15,357 bases of DNA from Acidobacteria bacterium 37-71-11. Lineage in GTDB: Bacteria > Acidobacteriota > Thermoanaerobaculia > Thermoanaerobaculales > Thermoanaerobaculaceae. The translations under genes and the position numbers were made by a program. Within the stretch, counting starts at the first letter, position 1, and each line of letters starts with the position of its first letter. Under the pieces are notes generated by a model. It had not been told where the DNA came from. It did no database searches and saw only the letters and a list, made by a program, of their open reading frames with translations. Positions 1 to 6,698 of the stretch are shown here, in pieces. Location of the stretch: NCBI GenBank assembly GCA_002279285.1, contig NCBR01000066.1:1-15357 (forward strand), read 5' to 3'.

Positions 1-13
1 ACCCGTTTGCTCG

Positions 14-313
14 GTGAGGCTGCCAGCTCGCCGGTTCCTCTGGGTGCTCCTCCCCCTGTTGTTGGGGTTGATCGCGTTGGGATGGTGGCGCGGGGTGGTG
101 GGGGAGCGTGCGACGCGGCGGCAGCTGGTGGAGTTGCGCAGCCGCCGCGAGCGGCTCGAACGCGCCAACCGGGCGCTCCAGCGCGAGGTGGACTCGCTCA
201 AAGGGGACCCTGAGGCGCGGGTGCGGGCGGCGCGCAAGGCACTGGACGCCGTGGCGCCCGGCGAGATCCTCGTGATCGTCCCGCAGCCGACGCCGACAAA
301 GGGTGCAAAATAG
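14..313 (+). CDS. ftsB: FtsB/DivIC-like septum formation protein
   Basis: A 99-residue single-pass membrane protein of the FtsB/DivIC family, which joins FtsL and FtsQ in the divisome. A short basic N-terminus is followed by one hydrophobic segment (about residues 9-29). A heptad-like, charged coiled-coil stretch follows (about 31-65), then the family-typical ending 'DPEARVRAARKALDAVAPGE', the counterpart of the usual D-P-E...A-R-x-x-L...P-G-E. Size and layout match the family. The GTG at 14 is chosen because the membrane segment starts right after it, but the frame is open to the window edge, so a start further upstream cannot be excluded. The kinase gene begins 5 bases after its stop, so the two are probably co-transcribed. 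The family call rests on architecture and the C-terminal motif, since sequence conservation in FtsB is low. Confidence 0.75.
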   Translation: MRLPARRFLWVLLPLLLGLIALGWWRGVVGERATRRQLVELRSRRERLERANRALQREVDSLKGDPEARVRAARKALDAVAPGEILVIVPQPTPTKGAK

Positions 314-318
314 GGGCC

Positions 319-2205
319 ATGGCCGACCCCACCCGGCTTGGCCGGTACGAGATCGAGTCGGTCCTCGGCAAGGGGGCGATGGGTGTCGTCTACCTCGCCC
401 GCGACCCGGTCATCGGCCGGCGGGTCGCCCTCAAGACCCTCACGATCCCAGAGGACACCGAGGAGGCCGAGGAGTTCCGCCAGCGCTTCCTGCGCGAAGG
501 GCAGGCCGCCGGCATCCTCACCCACCCGGGAATCGTCACCGTGTTCGACGCCGGCGTCGACGAATCCACCGGCCTGTCGTTTATCGCAATGGAGTTCATC
601 GAGGGGCGGTCGCTGCGGGAGTTCCTGCGCTCGGGGCACGGCTTTGCGTTCTCCGAGGTGGCGCGTATCGGCGCGGCGCTCGCGGTCGCACTCGACTACG
701 CGCACAGCAAGGGCGTGGTCCACCGCGACATCAAGCCCGCCAATATCCTCTTCACCTCGCAGGGAGTCGTGAAGATTACGGACTTCGGCGTCGCCCGCCT
801 CGAGTCGTCCAACCTCACCGCCACCGGGCAGTTCATCGGCACCCCGAACTACATGTCGCCCGAGCAGGTCGCCGGCGGCGTCGTGGACGGCCGCAGCGAC
901 CTGTTCTCGCTCGGCGTGGTCCTGTTCGAGCTGTTGACCGGACAGCGCCCGTTCCCTGGGCACACTCTGACCGAGGTGGCGTACAAGATCGTGCACGAGC
1001 CGTCGCGCATCCCGTCGCAGGTGCGCCCCGGTCTGCCCTCGGCGTTCAACCCGATCGTCCTCAAGCTGCTGGAGAAGGACCCCGACCGCCGCTACGCCCG
1101 CGGGGCCGATGTCGGGCGCGCGCTCGAGGCGCTGCGGCGGGTGCTCGCCGGGGTGACCGGCGACGCCGGCCAGTTCAGCGCGCCGCCGCCGCAGCCGGCT
1201 CCCGGCGAGTCGAGCGCCGGAACCGCGACGCCGACCGCGACGCGGGCCACGGTCGGAGCGGGCGTGTCCGCGCCGCCGCCGCCCGAAGAGAAGACCGAAG
1301 CCGGGGCGAGCGTCTGGCGCCTGCCGATCGCGCCGAAGTGGGCGGCGGTCGCGGTTGCGGCCGTGGCCGTCCCGCCCGTACTCCTCCTGCTGATGCTGGC
1401 CGCGAGGGTGGACCGCGGGCCGTACGGCGGCCCGGCCCCGGGCGAGCCGGCGCGCCGCCACCGCGTGGCCGAGGCGCAGCGGCGCGCGGCGGACGCGGTG
1501 GCCGCGGGGCAGCCCGGCCAGGCGCTCGCGCTGCTCGCCGGCGTGCTCGACCAGGCGCCGTACAGCAACATTGCCCGCAGCCTGCGCGCCCGGGCGCTGG
1601 GCGAACAGGCGAGCCAGCGCGACGCGGCCGCGCGCGAGCAGGAGGCGGCTTCGCTTCGCGAGGAGGGCAAGGAGTTCTTGAAGGCGGGCCGCTGGCGCGA
1701 GGCGCGGGACCGCTTCGCGAAGGTCCTCGATCTCGTCCCTGGCGACGCGGTGGCCGCCGATTTCCTCGACCTCGCGCGCGAGCACCAGCGCGACCGCCGG
1801 CCGCCGTCGTCGCGCCCCGCCGCCGCCGTTGCCCCCCCGGCCGCGCGACCGCCGGCGGCCGTCGGCGACGCCTATCTCGAGCTCTACTTCAACTGCCCGC
1901 TCTCGGTGGGGCTCGTGACGGTCAGCCTCGACGGGCAGGACCTCGCCGAGAAGAGGTTCGACTTCCGCACCAGGGGGTTTCTCGGCATCAAGAAGAAAGG
2001 ATCCGGCGTGATCGACGACTCCTTCAAGGTGAGGGCCGGCGACCACTCCGTCGCGGTGCGCCTCGCCGACGGCTCGGGTGCGCTGCTCGGCGAGCAGACG
2101 CTCCCGGCGAGGTTTGTCGGCGGCGGGCGCTACGTACTAAAGATCGAGATGGGTGGCGAGCAGTCGGTTCCGCGCTTCTCGCTGACGGCGGTGCGCGGCC
2201 GCTGA
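319..2205 (+). CDS. Membrane-anchored Ser/Thr protein kinase with TPR-like region
   Basis: A 628-residue Hanks-type (PknB-like) protein kinase. The kinase domain covers about residues 10-275. It has a glycine-rich loop GKGAMGVV (17-24), the ATP-anchoring Lys39 in VALK, a catalytic loop HRDIKPAN (135-142), the metal-binding DFG (155-157) and an activation-segment end SPE (180-182) after GTPNYM. All catalytic residues are present, so it should be active. A Pro/Ala/Thr-rich linker (about 285-330) leads to one transmembrane segment (about 341-363). After it come two TPR-like helical stretches (about 381-430 and 440-490), a Pro/Ala linker, and a beta-rich domain of unknown family (about 518-628). 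No PASTA repeats are seen. The predicted topology puts the kinase in the cytoplasm and the C-terminal half outside the membrane, where it could sense or bind something. The ATG at 319 is the only start compatible with the kinase N-terminus, although its ribosome site is weak. Confidence 0.93.
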   Translation: MADPTRLGRYEIESVLGKGAMGVVYLARDPVIGRRVALKTLTIPEDTEEAEEFRQRFLREGQAAGILTHPGIVTVFDAGVDESTGLSFIAMEFIEGRSLREFLRSGHGFAFSEVARIGAALAVALDYAHSKGVVHRDIKPANILFTSQGVVKITDFGVARLESSNLTATGQFIGTPNYMSPEQVAGGVVDGRSDLFSLGVVLFELLTGQRPFPGHTLTEVAYKIVHEPSRIPSQVRPGLPSAFNPIVLKLLEKDPDRRYARGADVGRALEALRRVLAGVTGDAGQFSAPPPQPAPGESSAGTATPTATRATVGAGVSAPPPPEEKTEAGASVWRLPIAPKWAAVAVAAVAVPPVLLLLMLAARVDRGPYGGPAPGEPARRHRVAEAQRRAADAVAAGQPGQALALLAGVLDQAPYSNIARSLRARALGEQASQRDAAAREQEAASLREEGKEFLKAGRWREARDRFAKVLDLVPGDAVAADFLDLAREHQRDRRPPSSRPAAAVAPPAARPPAAVGDAYLELYFNCPLSVGLVTVSLDGQDLAEKRFDFRTRGFLGIKKKGSGVIDDSFKVRAGDHSVAVRLADGSGALLGEQTLPARFVGGGRYVLKIEMGGEQSVPRFSLTAVRGR

Positions 2206-2232
2206 GGCCGGCCGCAGGAAAGGACGACGACG

Positions 2233-2850
2233 ATGATCAGGTTCTTCATGGTACTTCTCGTGGGAGTGGCAATGGCGGCGCCGGTGGCGGCCGCGAACCC
2301 GAGGGTGCGGTTCGAGACCAGCAAGGGCGCGTTCGTGATCGAGCTCGAGCAGGCCAAGGCGCCGATCACGGTGGGGAACTTCCTCGAATACGTCAAGAGC
2401 GGATACTACGACGGCACGATCTTCCACCGCGTCATCCCGGGTTTCATGGTGCAGGGGGGCGGCTTCACGGCCGACATGCAGCAGAAGCCGGCGCGCGAGC
2501 CGATCGTCAACGAGTCGGCCAACGGCCTCGCGAACAAGCGCGGGACGATCGCGATGGCGCGCACCGCCGATCCCAACTCGGCGAGCTCGCAGTTCTTCAT
2601 CAACCTCGTCGACAACGGCTTCCTCGACAAGGCCAGCGCGAGGGATGGGGTTGGGTACTGCGTGTTCGGCAAGGTCGTGGAAGGGATGCCGGTGCTGGAC
2701 GCGATCGCCGCGGTCCCGACCGGCAACGTCGGCGCCAACCAGAACGTGCCGCTGCAGCCGGTCGTGATCAAGAAGGCGAGCGTTGTCGCGGCGAAGGCGG
2801 CGGCCAAGCCGCCAGCACCTCAAGGGTCCGCCCCGCACCAACCCAAGTGA
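2233..2850 (+). CDS. Secreted cyclophilin-type peptidyl-prolyl isomerase
   Basis: A 205-residue cyclophilin that catalyses cis-trans isomerisation of Xaa-Pro bonds. A signal peptide is evident: MIRFF, a hydrophobic core, and AxA-type cleavage near residue 20. The product is therefore expected in the periplasm, or lipid-free outside the inner membrane. The core carries FHRVIPGFMVQGG (64-76), with catalytic Arg66, Phe71, Met72 and Gln74. SSQFFIN (118-124) and GYCVFGKVVEGMPV (141-154) are also present. The C-terminal 25 residues are Ala/Pro/Lys-rich and probably unstructured. AGGAAAGGA at 2216-2224 lies 8 bases before the ATG, so translation initiation looks good. It begins 27 bases after the kinase stop, which suggests co-transcription. 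Its last 83 bases overlap the convergent metallopeptidase-like gene. It could be called ppiA or ppiB, but the sequence alone does not separate these names. Confidence 0.95.
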   Translation: MIRFFMVLLVGVAMAAPVAAANPRVRFETSKGAFVIELEQAKAPITVGNFLEYVKSGYYDGTIFHRVIPGFMVQGGGFTADMQQKPAREPIVNESANGLANKRGTIAMARTADPNSASSQFFINLVDNGFLDKASARDGVGYCVFGKVVEGMPVLDAIAAVPTGNVGANQNVPLQPVVIKKASVVAAKAAAKPPAPQGSAPHQPK

Positions 2851-3949
2851 ACCGCAGCTGCCCGGGCGGCGCCAGGTGCGCGAAGAGCGCGGGGAGGTTG
2901 CGCTGCATCGCCTCCTCGAGGCTCTGGCGCGCCTGGACGGTGCGGCACGCAAGGCGCCACGCCACGGCCCAGCGGTCGGGCCTGGCGCGGTCCCGCACCA
3001 GCCGCAACCGGTCGCCGTCCCAGCCCGAGGCGAGGGCATCGGCCTCGACTTTGCCCAGTCGCCGTCCGAGGAGGAAGGCAAGCCCCCACTCGCCCACGGA
3101 ATCGGTGAAGACCTCCTGCCACCCGTCGGGCACGGGGGGCAGCGCGCCGGCGGGGACTGTCCCCGGCACGCCGGGGCGGTCGGGATGGAGGAGTGCGGCG
3201 GTACTCGCGGGGGGGTGGGCGAGCAGGCGGTCCACGGCGGGCCAGCCCCCGGCCCGGTACGCCCGCAGCACGGCGGCAAAGCCGGCGGTGTAGGGAAAGG
3301 CGAGGTCGGCAACGAAGTACTTCGGGACCCCGGACGGCGCCAACTCCCGGGCCTGCTCGCGGACCGCCGTCTCGGCGAGCGCCAGCGCTTCCGGCGTGAC
3401 CCCCGGGGTGTTGAGGACGAACATGACGAGCATCGCCTCGCCCTCAGCGATGGCGGAGGCGGCACGCTGCTCGTCACCGTCGCCGCGCATCGCGAGCAGG
3501 CGGCTCGGCAGGTGGAAGCGGTGCTCCTGAGCGGCATGCTCGAGCTCGTGGGCCCACACCAGATCGCCCTCCGCGCGTGCCGCCGCCGGCGTGTTCACGA
3601 CCACCATCTCGTCGCCGTCCGGTTCGTAGTACCCCAGCACCTGGCTGGCGTAGAAGTCGAGGAGATGGCTGTAGACCGGTCCCGGCTCGCCCTCGATGAA
3701 GCCAAGCCGGGCCAGTGCCTCGATGTAAAGTTCCGGGGCCACCGGGAGGTCGCGGCGCAGCTTGCGGTCGAGGGCGGCGCGCAACGCCCCGGGGGCGATC
3801 AGACGGCACGGCGGCGAAAACGGCGCCGGGACGTCCCGCAGCTTGGCGACCTGGCCGGCGATCGCGGTGATGGCGGGGGGGCAGGGGGCTGCGAGCGCGG
3901 CGCCGGCAAGGAGGAGAGAGCCGAGCACGGTGTTATACTTTCGCCGCAT
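2768..3949 (-). CDS. Putative secreted HExxH metallopeptidase
   Basis: A 393-residue protein starting at the ATG at 3949, chosen because it gives a clean signal peptide (MRRKYNTVLGSLLLAGAALA, cleavage near residue 20). Longer starts would put a polar stretch in front. The mature part contains an HELEH motif (134-138) in the context VWAHELEHAAQE and, about 30 residues on, an acidic AIAEGEA segment (Glu169, Glu171) that could give the third zinc ligand of a gluzincin. The preceding block 'QVLGYYEPDGDEMVVVN' followed by the helix with HExxH recalls a family of uncharacterised bacterial metallopeptidases with 'G-x-Y-D-P-E...HELTHALQDQHF'. Substrate is unknown. No close named homologue is recognised from sequence. 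The gene faces and overlaps the isomerase at its 3' end and is divergent from the anti-sigma kinase at its 5' end. No convincing ribosome site precedes the ATG. Confidence 0.8.
   Translation of the reverse strand: MRRKYNTVLGSLLLAGAALAAPCPPAITAIAGQVAKLRDVPAPFSPPCRLIAPGALRAALDRKLRRDLPVAPELYIEALARLGFIEGEPGPVYSHLLDFYASQVLGYYEPDGDEMVVVNTPAAARAEGDLVWAHELEHAAQEHRFHLPSRLLAMRGDGDEQRAASAIAEGEAMLVMFVLNTPGVTPEALALAETAVREQARELAPSGVPKYFVADLAFPYTAGFAAVLRAYRAGGWPAVDRLLAHPPASTAALLHPDRPGVPGTVPAGALPPVPDGWQEVFTDSVGEWGLAFLLGRRLGKVEADALASGWDGDRLRLVRDRARPDRWAVAWRLACRTVQARQSLEEAMQRNLPALFAHLAPPGQLRFTWVGAGRTLEVLAAWPPPSPRQRSPS
3931..3939 (+). promoter_or_regulatory. Extended -10 promoter element before the anti-sigma kinase gene
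   Basis: TATACT (3934-3939) preceded by TG one base earlier (TGT at 3931-3933) forms an extended -10 element. The ATG at 3948 begins 8 bases after the hexamer, so a transcript starting at the normal distance would be leaderless. No -35 hexamer is seen upstream. The element lies inside the signal-peptide codons of the opposite-strand metallopeptidase gene. Confidence 0.5.
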
Positions 3950-4379
3950 GGCCCGGGAAGCGCGGCTCCAGTTGCTCTCCTCGTATGAGAACATCGAGTT
4001 GGCCGAGCGTGTTCTTGCCGAGCTCTGCAGTGCGAACATGGTCGAGGGGGAAGCGACCTACTGGGCCGGGATGGCGTTGCGGGAGGCGCTGGCCAACGCG
4101 ATCAAACATGGCAACAAGCTTAACCCGGATAAGCGGGTTTTCGTGCATCTGGCGCTGCAGCCCGGTCGCGAGCTTCGCATCGAGGTCGAGGACGAGGGCG
4201 AGGGCTTCAACCCGGCGGCGGTTGCCGACCCCACCGCGCCGGACAACCTCCTGCGTTCCAGCGGACGAGGCGTGTACTACATGCGCCAGTTCATGGACGA
4301 GGTTCTCTTTCGCGCCGGGGAACGCGGCGGGACGTGCATCGAGCTGGTCAAACATCTGAATTCAAGGAGGGAAACGTGA
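3948..4379 (+). CDS. RsbW-like anti-sigma factor / serine kinase
   Basis: A 143-residue GHKL ATPase of the RsbW/SpoIIAB group. Such proteins bind a sigma factor or other target and are released when they bind, and phosphorylate, a STAS partner. The N-box has Glu46 and Asn50 in REALANAIKHGN, the G1 box is DEGEGF (82-87) and the G2 box is GRGVYYM (106-112), all intact. The ATG at 3948 matches the family N-terminus. An in-frame GTG at 3930, 11 bases after AAGGAGGAGAG (3908-3918), is a possible alternative start that would add six residues. The gene overlaps the start of the STAS gene (GTGA), so the pair is translationally coupled. The ATG shares the sequence CATG with the start codon of the opposite-strand gene. 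No sigma factor gene lies nearby, so the target is unknown. Confidence 0.9.
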   Translation: MAREARLQLLSSYENIELAERVLAELCSANMVEGEATYWAGMALREALANAIKHGNKLNPDKRVFVHLALQPGRELRIEVEDEGEGFNPAAVADPTAPDNLLRSSGRGVYYMRQFMDEVLFRAGERGGTCIELVKHLNSRRET

Positions 4380-4717
4380 AGACCAAGATTCGTGACGTGG
4401 GCAATGTGCGGGTTCTGGATATCGAGGGCAAGATCACCATCGGCTCGGGTGACGTCGAGCTGCGCAAGCAGGTCGAGGACGCGATCGGCGCAGGGCACCT
4501 CAATATCCTCCTCAACCTGGGAGGCGTGACGCACATCGACTCCTCGGGGATCGGGGAGATGGTCGGCTGCTTCACGACCATGGCCCGCAAGGGCGGCAAG
4601 ATGAAGCTCCTCAACCTGACGCAGAAGATTCACGACATCCTGCAGGTCACTCAGCTCATCACCGTCTTCGACGTGTTCGACAGCGAAACCGAGGCCATCT
4701 CGAGCTTCAAGCCGTAG
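4376..4717 (+). CDS. STAS-domain anti-sigma factor antagonist
   Basis: A 113-residue single STAS domain of the SpoIIAA/RsbV type. The conserved phosphorylation loop is HIDSSGIGEM (53-62). Ser57 aligns with the serine that the partner kinase modifies in SpoIIAA. The start is the GTG at 4376, with AAGGAGG at 4364-4370 five bases before it and a four-base GTGA overlap with the upstream stop codon. Starts further upstream in the same frame would lie inside the kinase gene and add non-family residues. Together with the gene before it, this forms a classic partner-switching pair. When unphosphorylated, the protein is expected to bind the kinase and free its target. Confidence 0.95.
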   Translation: MKTKIRDVGNVRVLDIEGKITIGSGDVELRKQVEDAIGAGHLNILLNLGGVTHIDSSGIGEMVGCFTTMARKGGKMKLLNLTQKIHDILQVTQLITVFDVFDSETEAISSFKP

Positions 4718-4758
4718 GCGGCGCGGGCGGACGGGCTGGCGACGCGCCGGCAGGTTCG

Positions 4759-4779
4759 GCCGCGGTGCCGGCCCGCGGC
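4759..4779 (+). terminator. GC hairpin after the STAS gene
   Basis: GCCGCGG, a 7-base loop and CCGCGGC give a perfect 7-bp stem, 41 bases after the STAS stop codon. It lacks a clear T-tract (GCGCGCCTGTTCC follows). It may be a weak or factor-assisted terminator separating the STAS gene from the receiver gene. The rest of the 151-base gap (4718-4868) holds no recognisable gene. Confidence 0.35.
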
Positions 4780-4868
4780 GCGCGCCTGTTCCAGGTCGCT
4801 GCAGGCAGATCCCCGTGCCCGACCCGGCTCGGTGTTAGCATGTCTGAAGAGCGCGAGGGAGGCGGAGG

Positions 4869-5282
4869 ATGGCTCTCAAAAAGGTCCTGGTCGCTGACGA
4901 CAGTCGAATCTTCCGGATCCTGACGAGCGAGGTCCTGCGCGAACACGGGCTCGAGGTGTTCGAGGCGACCAACGGCGGTCAGGCGCTCGACCTCCTGCTC
5001 GAAAAACGTCCGGAGCTTGCGGTCCTCGATGCGCTCATGCCGCTCATCTCCGGGTTCGACGTCATCGGCAAGCTGCGCGAGGCCGCGCCGGACTATCAGC
5101 CGGTGATCTTCATCGTGACCGCCGTCTACAAGAGTCGGCGCTGGGAGTCCGAGGCGCGGCTGCAGTACCAGGTGCACGAGTACCTCGAAAAGCCGCTCGA
5201 GCCTGAGGATCTCATCAAGGCGATCGGCCGCCACTTCCCCGAGTTCCTGGGAGTCAAGGGACAGCCGACAGTTGACAGTTGA
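4869..5282 (+). CDS. Stand-alone response regulator receiver protein
   Basis: A 137-residue CheY-like receiver with no output domain. The acidic pocket is Asp10-Asp11, the phospho-acceptor is Asp54 (VLDALMP), with Thr84 and Lys108 (EKP) in place, so it should be phosphorylatable. GAGGGAGG at 4855-4862 lies 6 bases before the ATG. A possible extended -10 (TG-T-TAGCAT, 4833-4841) lies just upstream, without a -35. No histidine kinase is nearby. The last four codons and the stop (T-V-D-S-stop) are made of the heptamer repeat that fills the following gap, so the C-terminus appears to have been replaced or extended when the repeat arrived. The neighbouring partner-switch genes may belong to the same signalling chain, but a functional link is only inferred. 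Confidence 0.93.
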   Translation: MALKKVLVADDSRIFRILTSEVLREHGLEVFEATNGGQALDLLLEKRPELAVLDALMPLISGFDVIGKLREAAPDYQPVIFIVTAVYKSRRWESEARLQYQVHEYLEKPLEPEDLIKAIGRHFPEFLGVKGQPTVDS

Positions 5283-5382
5283 CAGTCAGCAACCAACGGC
5301 TCACAGCTGGCTGTGAGCTTTGTGGGTGGGCGGGGGAACTGTCGACTGTCAACTGGGTGGGTGGGGAGAACTGTCAACTGTC
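5267..5382. repeat. Heptamer repeat island in the convergent gap
   Basis: Three tandem heptamers GACAGTT/GACAGTT/GACAGTC lie at 5267-5287. The inverted form AACTGTC/GACTGTC/AACTGGG is at 5337-5357, and AACTGTC twice more at 5369-5382. Between the first two blocks sits a perfect hairpin (5299-5318). G-runs at 5324-5336 and 5355-5366 (GGGTGGGCGGGGG, GGGTGGGTGGGG) precede the second and third blocks, forming an imperfect direct repeat. The first block can pair with either later block, so a transcript from either strand would fold into a long stem. The island occupies the whole gap between the receiver gene and the aminomutase-like gene and enters the 3' end of the former. Confidence 0.85.
5299..5318. 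terminator. Perfect 9-bp inverted repeat, possible two-way terminator
   Basis: GCTCACAGC, TG, GCTGTGAGC is a perfect palindrome apart from the two central bases. It lies midway between two convergent genes. The sequence after it on the plus strand is TTTGTGGG, and there is no long T-run on the other side. It may end transcription from both sides together with the surrounding heptamer stems. Confidence 0.45.
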
Positions 5383-5384
5383 TC

Positions 5385-6641
5385 TTACAGCTCGTCCTCT
5401 TTCTGCATCTTGCGCAGCGCCGTCTCCATCGCCTCGAACGCCTGCTCGATGTCCTTGTCGCCATGGGCGTGCGAGAGGAACGACGTGACCGGCGAACGCG
5501 CCGGCAGCAACGTGCCGGCCTCGCGGCACGCGCGGGCAAAACGGATCCAGGCCTCCTGGTCCACGCGCGCGAACGAGTTTCCATCGGTCACGCCCAGCCG
5601 CGAGAACGCCGGCGCGAAGATCGAACCGACGCGTGCGCAGCGCAGCGGGCGGGAGAACCGCCCCGACAGCGCCGCCACGCCGGCTTCGAGTTGGGCACCG
5701 CGCTCCTCGAGGCGCTGGTAGACCGACTCGTTGCGGAGCACCGAGAGCGTGGCGCTGGCGGCAAGGATCGCGATCGGGGGCGGAGACCCGGGGAGGTCGT
5801 CTCCCGGCGTCGTGTCGAGCGTTCGAGCCCACGCCACCGCCCCGATGCGGGCGACGCCGCCGCCGAGTGCGCCGCCGAATACCGCAAGGTCCGGCTCGAT
5901 CCCGAAGACCTCCGACGCGCCTCCGCGGGCGAGACGGAACCCGGTGAGGGTCTCATCGAGCACGAGACGGGCGCCGGCGGCGCGCGTGAGCCTGGCGACG
6001 TCGCGGAGAAAGTCGGGGATGGGTCTGATCACGCCGAACTGCGTCGCAATCGGATCGAGGACGACCGCGGCGGCGTCCACCCCGACCTGGGCGAGCACGT
6101 TGTCGAGCGCCTCGGCGTCACCCCAGGGCACGACCCTGACCTTGCGTGCGAACTCGGCGGGGATGCCGGCGACCAGCGGTTGGCTCACCCCCAGCGGGCC
6201 CGCCGCTGCGACGTGGAACGCCTCCACCGCGCCGCGGCGGTTGCCGTCGAAGACCACGACGATGCTGCGGCCCGTCTCCCGCCGGCACCAGCGCAGGGCC
6301 AGCTGCCAGGCCTCGTTCTCGGACGGGGTGATGACCCACGGCGCGAGGGACGGGTTGTGCTCCTCGAGCAGCTCGACGAGCTCGATCTCGGCGGTGGTGT
6401 GATACCCGCTCGCGAGGCCCATCGTCGACGCGCGCCGGACCGCGTCCAGCAAGTACTGGTTGCCGTAACCGAGGAGGTTGGAGCCCGCGCCCCCGAAGAG
6501 ATCGAGGTAGGCGACGTTGTCGGCGTCGAACACCCGGCACCCCTGCGCCTTGGCGAGGAGCAGCGATTCCTCTCCCCGCCGCCCAGCCAGCGGCACCGCC
6601 CTGCGCGCCTGCGTCAACAGTTCATCTACCCTCTGTCCCAT
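5385..6641 (-). CDS. Glutamate-1-semialdehyde aminomutase-like protein lacking the PLP lysine
   Basis: A 418-residue class III (fold type I) aminotransferase-like protein, closest in layout to HemL, which moves the amino group of glutamate-1-semialdehyde to make 5-aminolevulinate. Family landmarks seen are VFDADNVAYLDLFGGAG (37-53), SENEAWQLALRWCR (107-120, aligned with the SGTEA helix), LVLDETLTGFR (226-236, with the PLP-binding Asp229) and SFLSHAHGDKDI near the end. The PLP lysine normally sits in LGKIIGGG. Here the segment reads FGGALGGG (255-262) with Gly257 in its place, and the codon is GGC, so a single read error cannot explain it. The GxYHG and SGNP regions are also altered (DGNRRG, SPPP). 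It therefore probably is not an aminomutase. The frame is intact and codon use looks normal. The start is the ATG at 6641; GGAGG lies 12 bases upstream. Confidence 0.88.
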   Translation of the reverse strand: MGQRVDELLTQARRAVPLAGRRGEESLLLAKAQGCRVFDADNVAYLDLFGGAGSNLLGYGNQYLLDAVRRASTMGLASGYHTTAEIELVELLEEHNPSLAPWVITPSENEAWQLALRWCRRETGRSIVVVFDGNRRGAVEAFHVAAAGPLGVSQPLVAGIPAEFARKVRVVPWGDAEALDNVLAQVGVDAAAVVLDPIATQFGVIRPIPDFLRDVARLTRAAGARLVLDETLTGFRLARGGASEVFGIEPDLAVFGGALGGGVARIGAVAWARTLDTTPGDDLPGSPPPIAILAASATLSVLRNESVYQRLEERGAQLEAGVAALSGRFSRPLRCARVGSIFAPAFSRLGVTDGNSFARVDQEAWIRFARACREAGTLLPARSPVTSFLSHAHGDKDIEQAFEAMETALRKMQKEDEL

Positions 6642-6669
6642 CGTCCGGTCCAGCCTCCGTGAGTCACCA

Positions 6670-6698
6670 AGTCTAGCGGCACCGCCGCCGACGCTCAA
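6670..6698 (-). promoter_or_regulatory. Promoter of the aminomutase-like gene
   Basis: Read on the minus strand, TTGAGC (6698-6693) and TAGACT (6675-6670) are separated by exactly 17 bases, giving a sigma70-type promoter. Its -35 hexamer includes part of the zinc-ribbon gene's stop codon. The expected transcript start leaves a leader of about 25 bases containing GGAGG (6658-6654) before the ATG at 6641. Confidence 0.55.

Noticed and set aside
303..3293. An open frame of 996 codons on the plus strand over the kinase and isomerase genes
   Set aside because: It is an alternative frame of two well-supported genes and encodes Arg/Pro-rich sequence with no motif.
2137..3537. A long minus-strand frame over the isomerase and metallopeptidase genes
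   Set aside because: It is out of frame with the metallopeptidase and antisense to the isomerase, with no recognisable domain.
3928..3940. A minus-strand -10 (TATAAC) at the same place as the plus-strand TATACT
   Set aside because: It lies downstream of the metallopeptidase start codon on that strand, so it cannot drive that gene from the chosen start.
5267..5382. CRISPR array
   Set aside because: The units are seven bases, tandem or inverted, with no regular spacers and no cas genes in the window.
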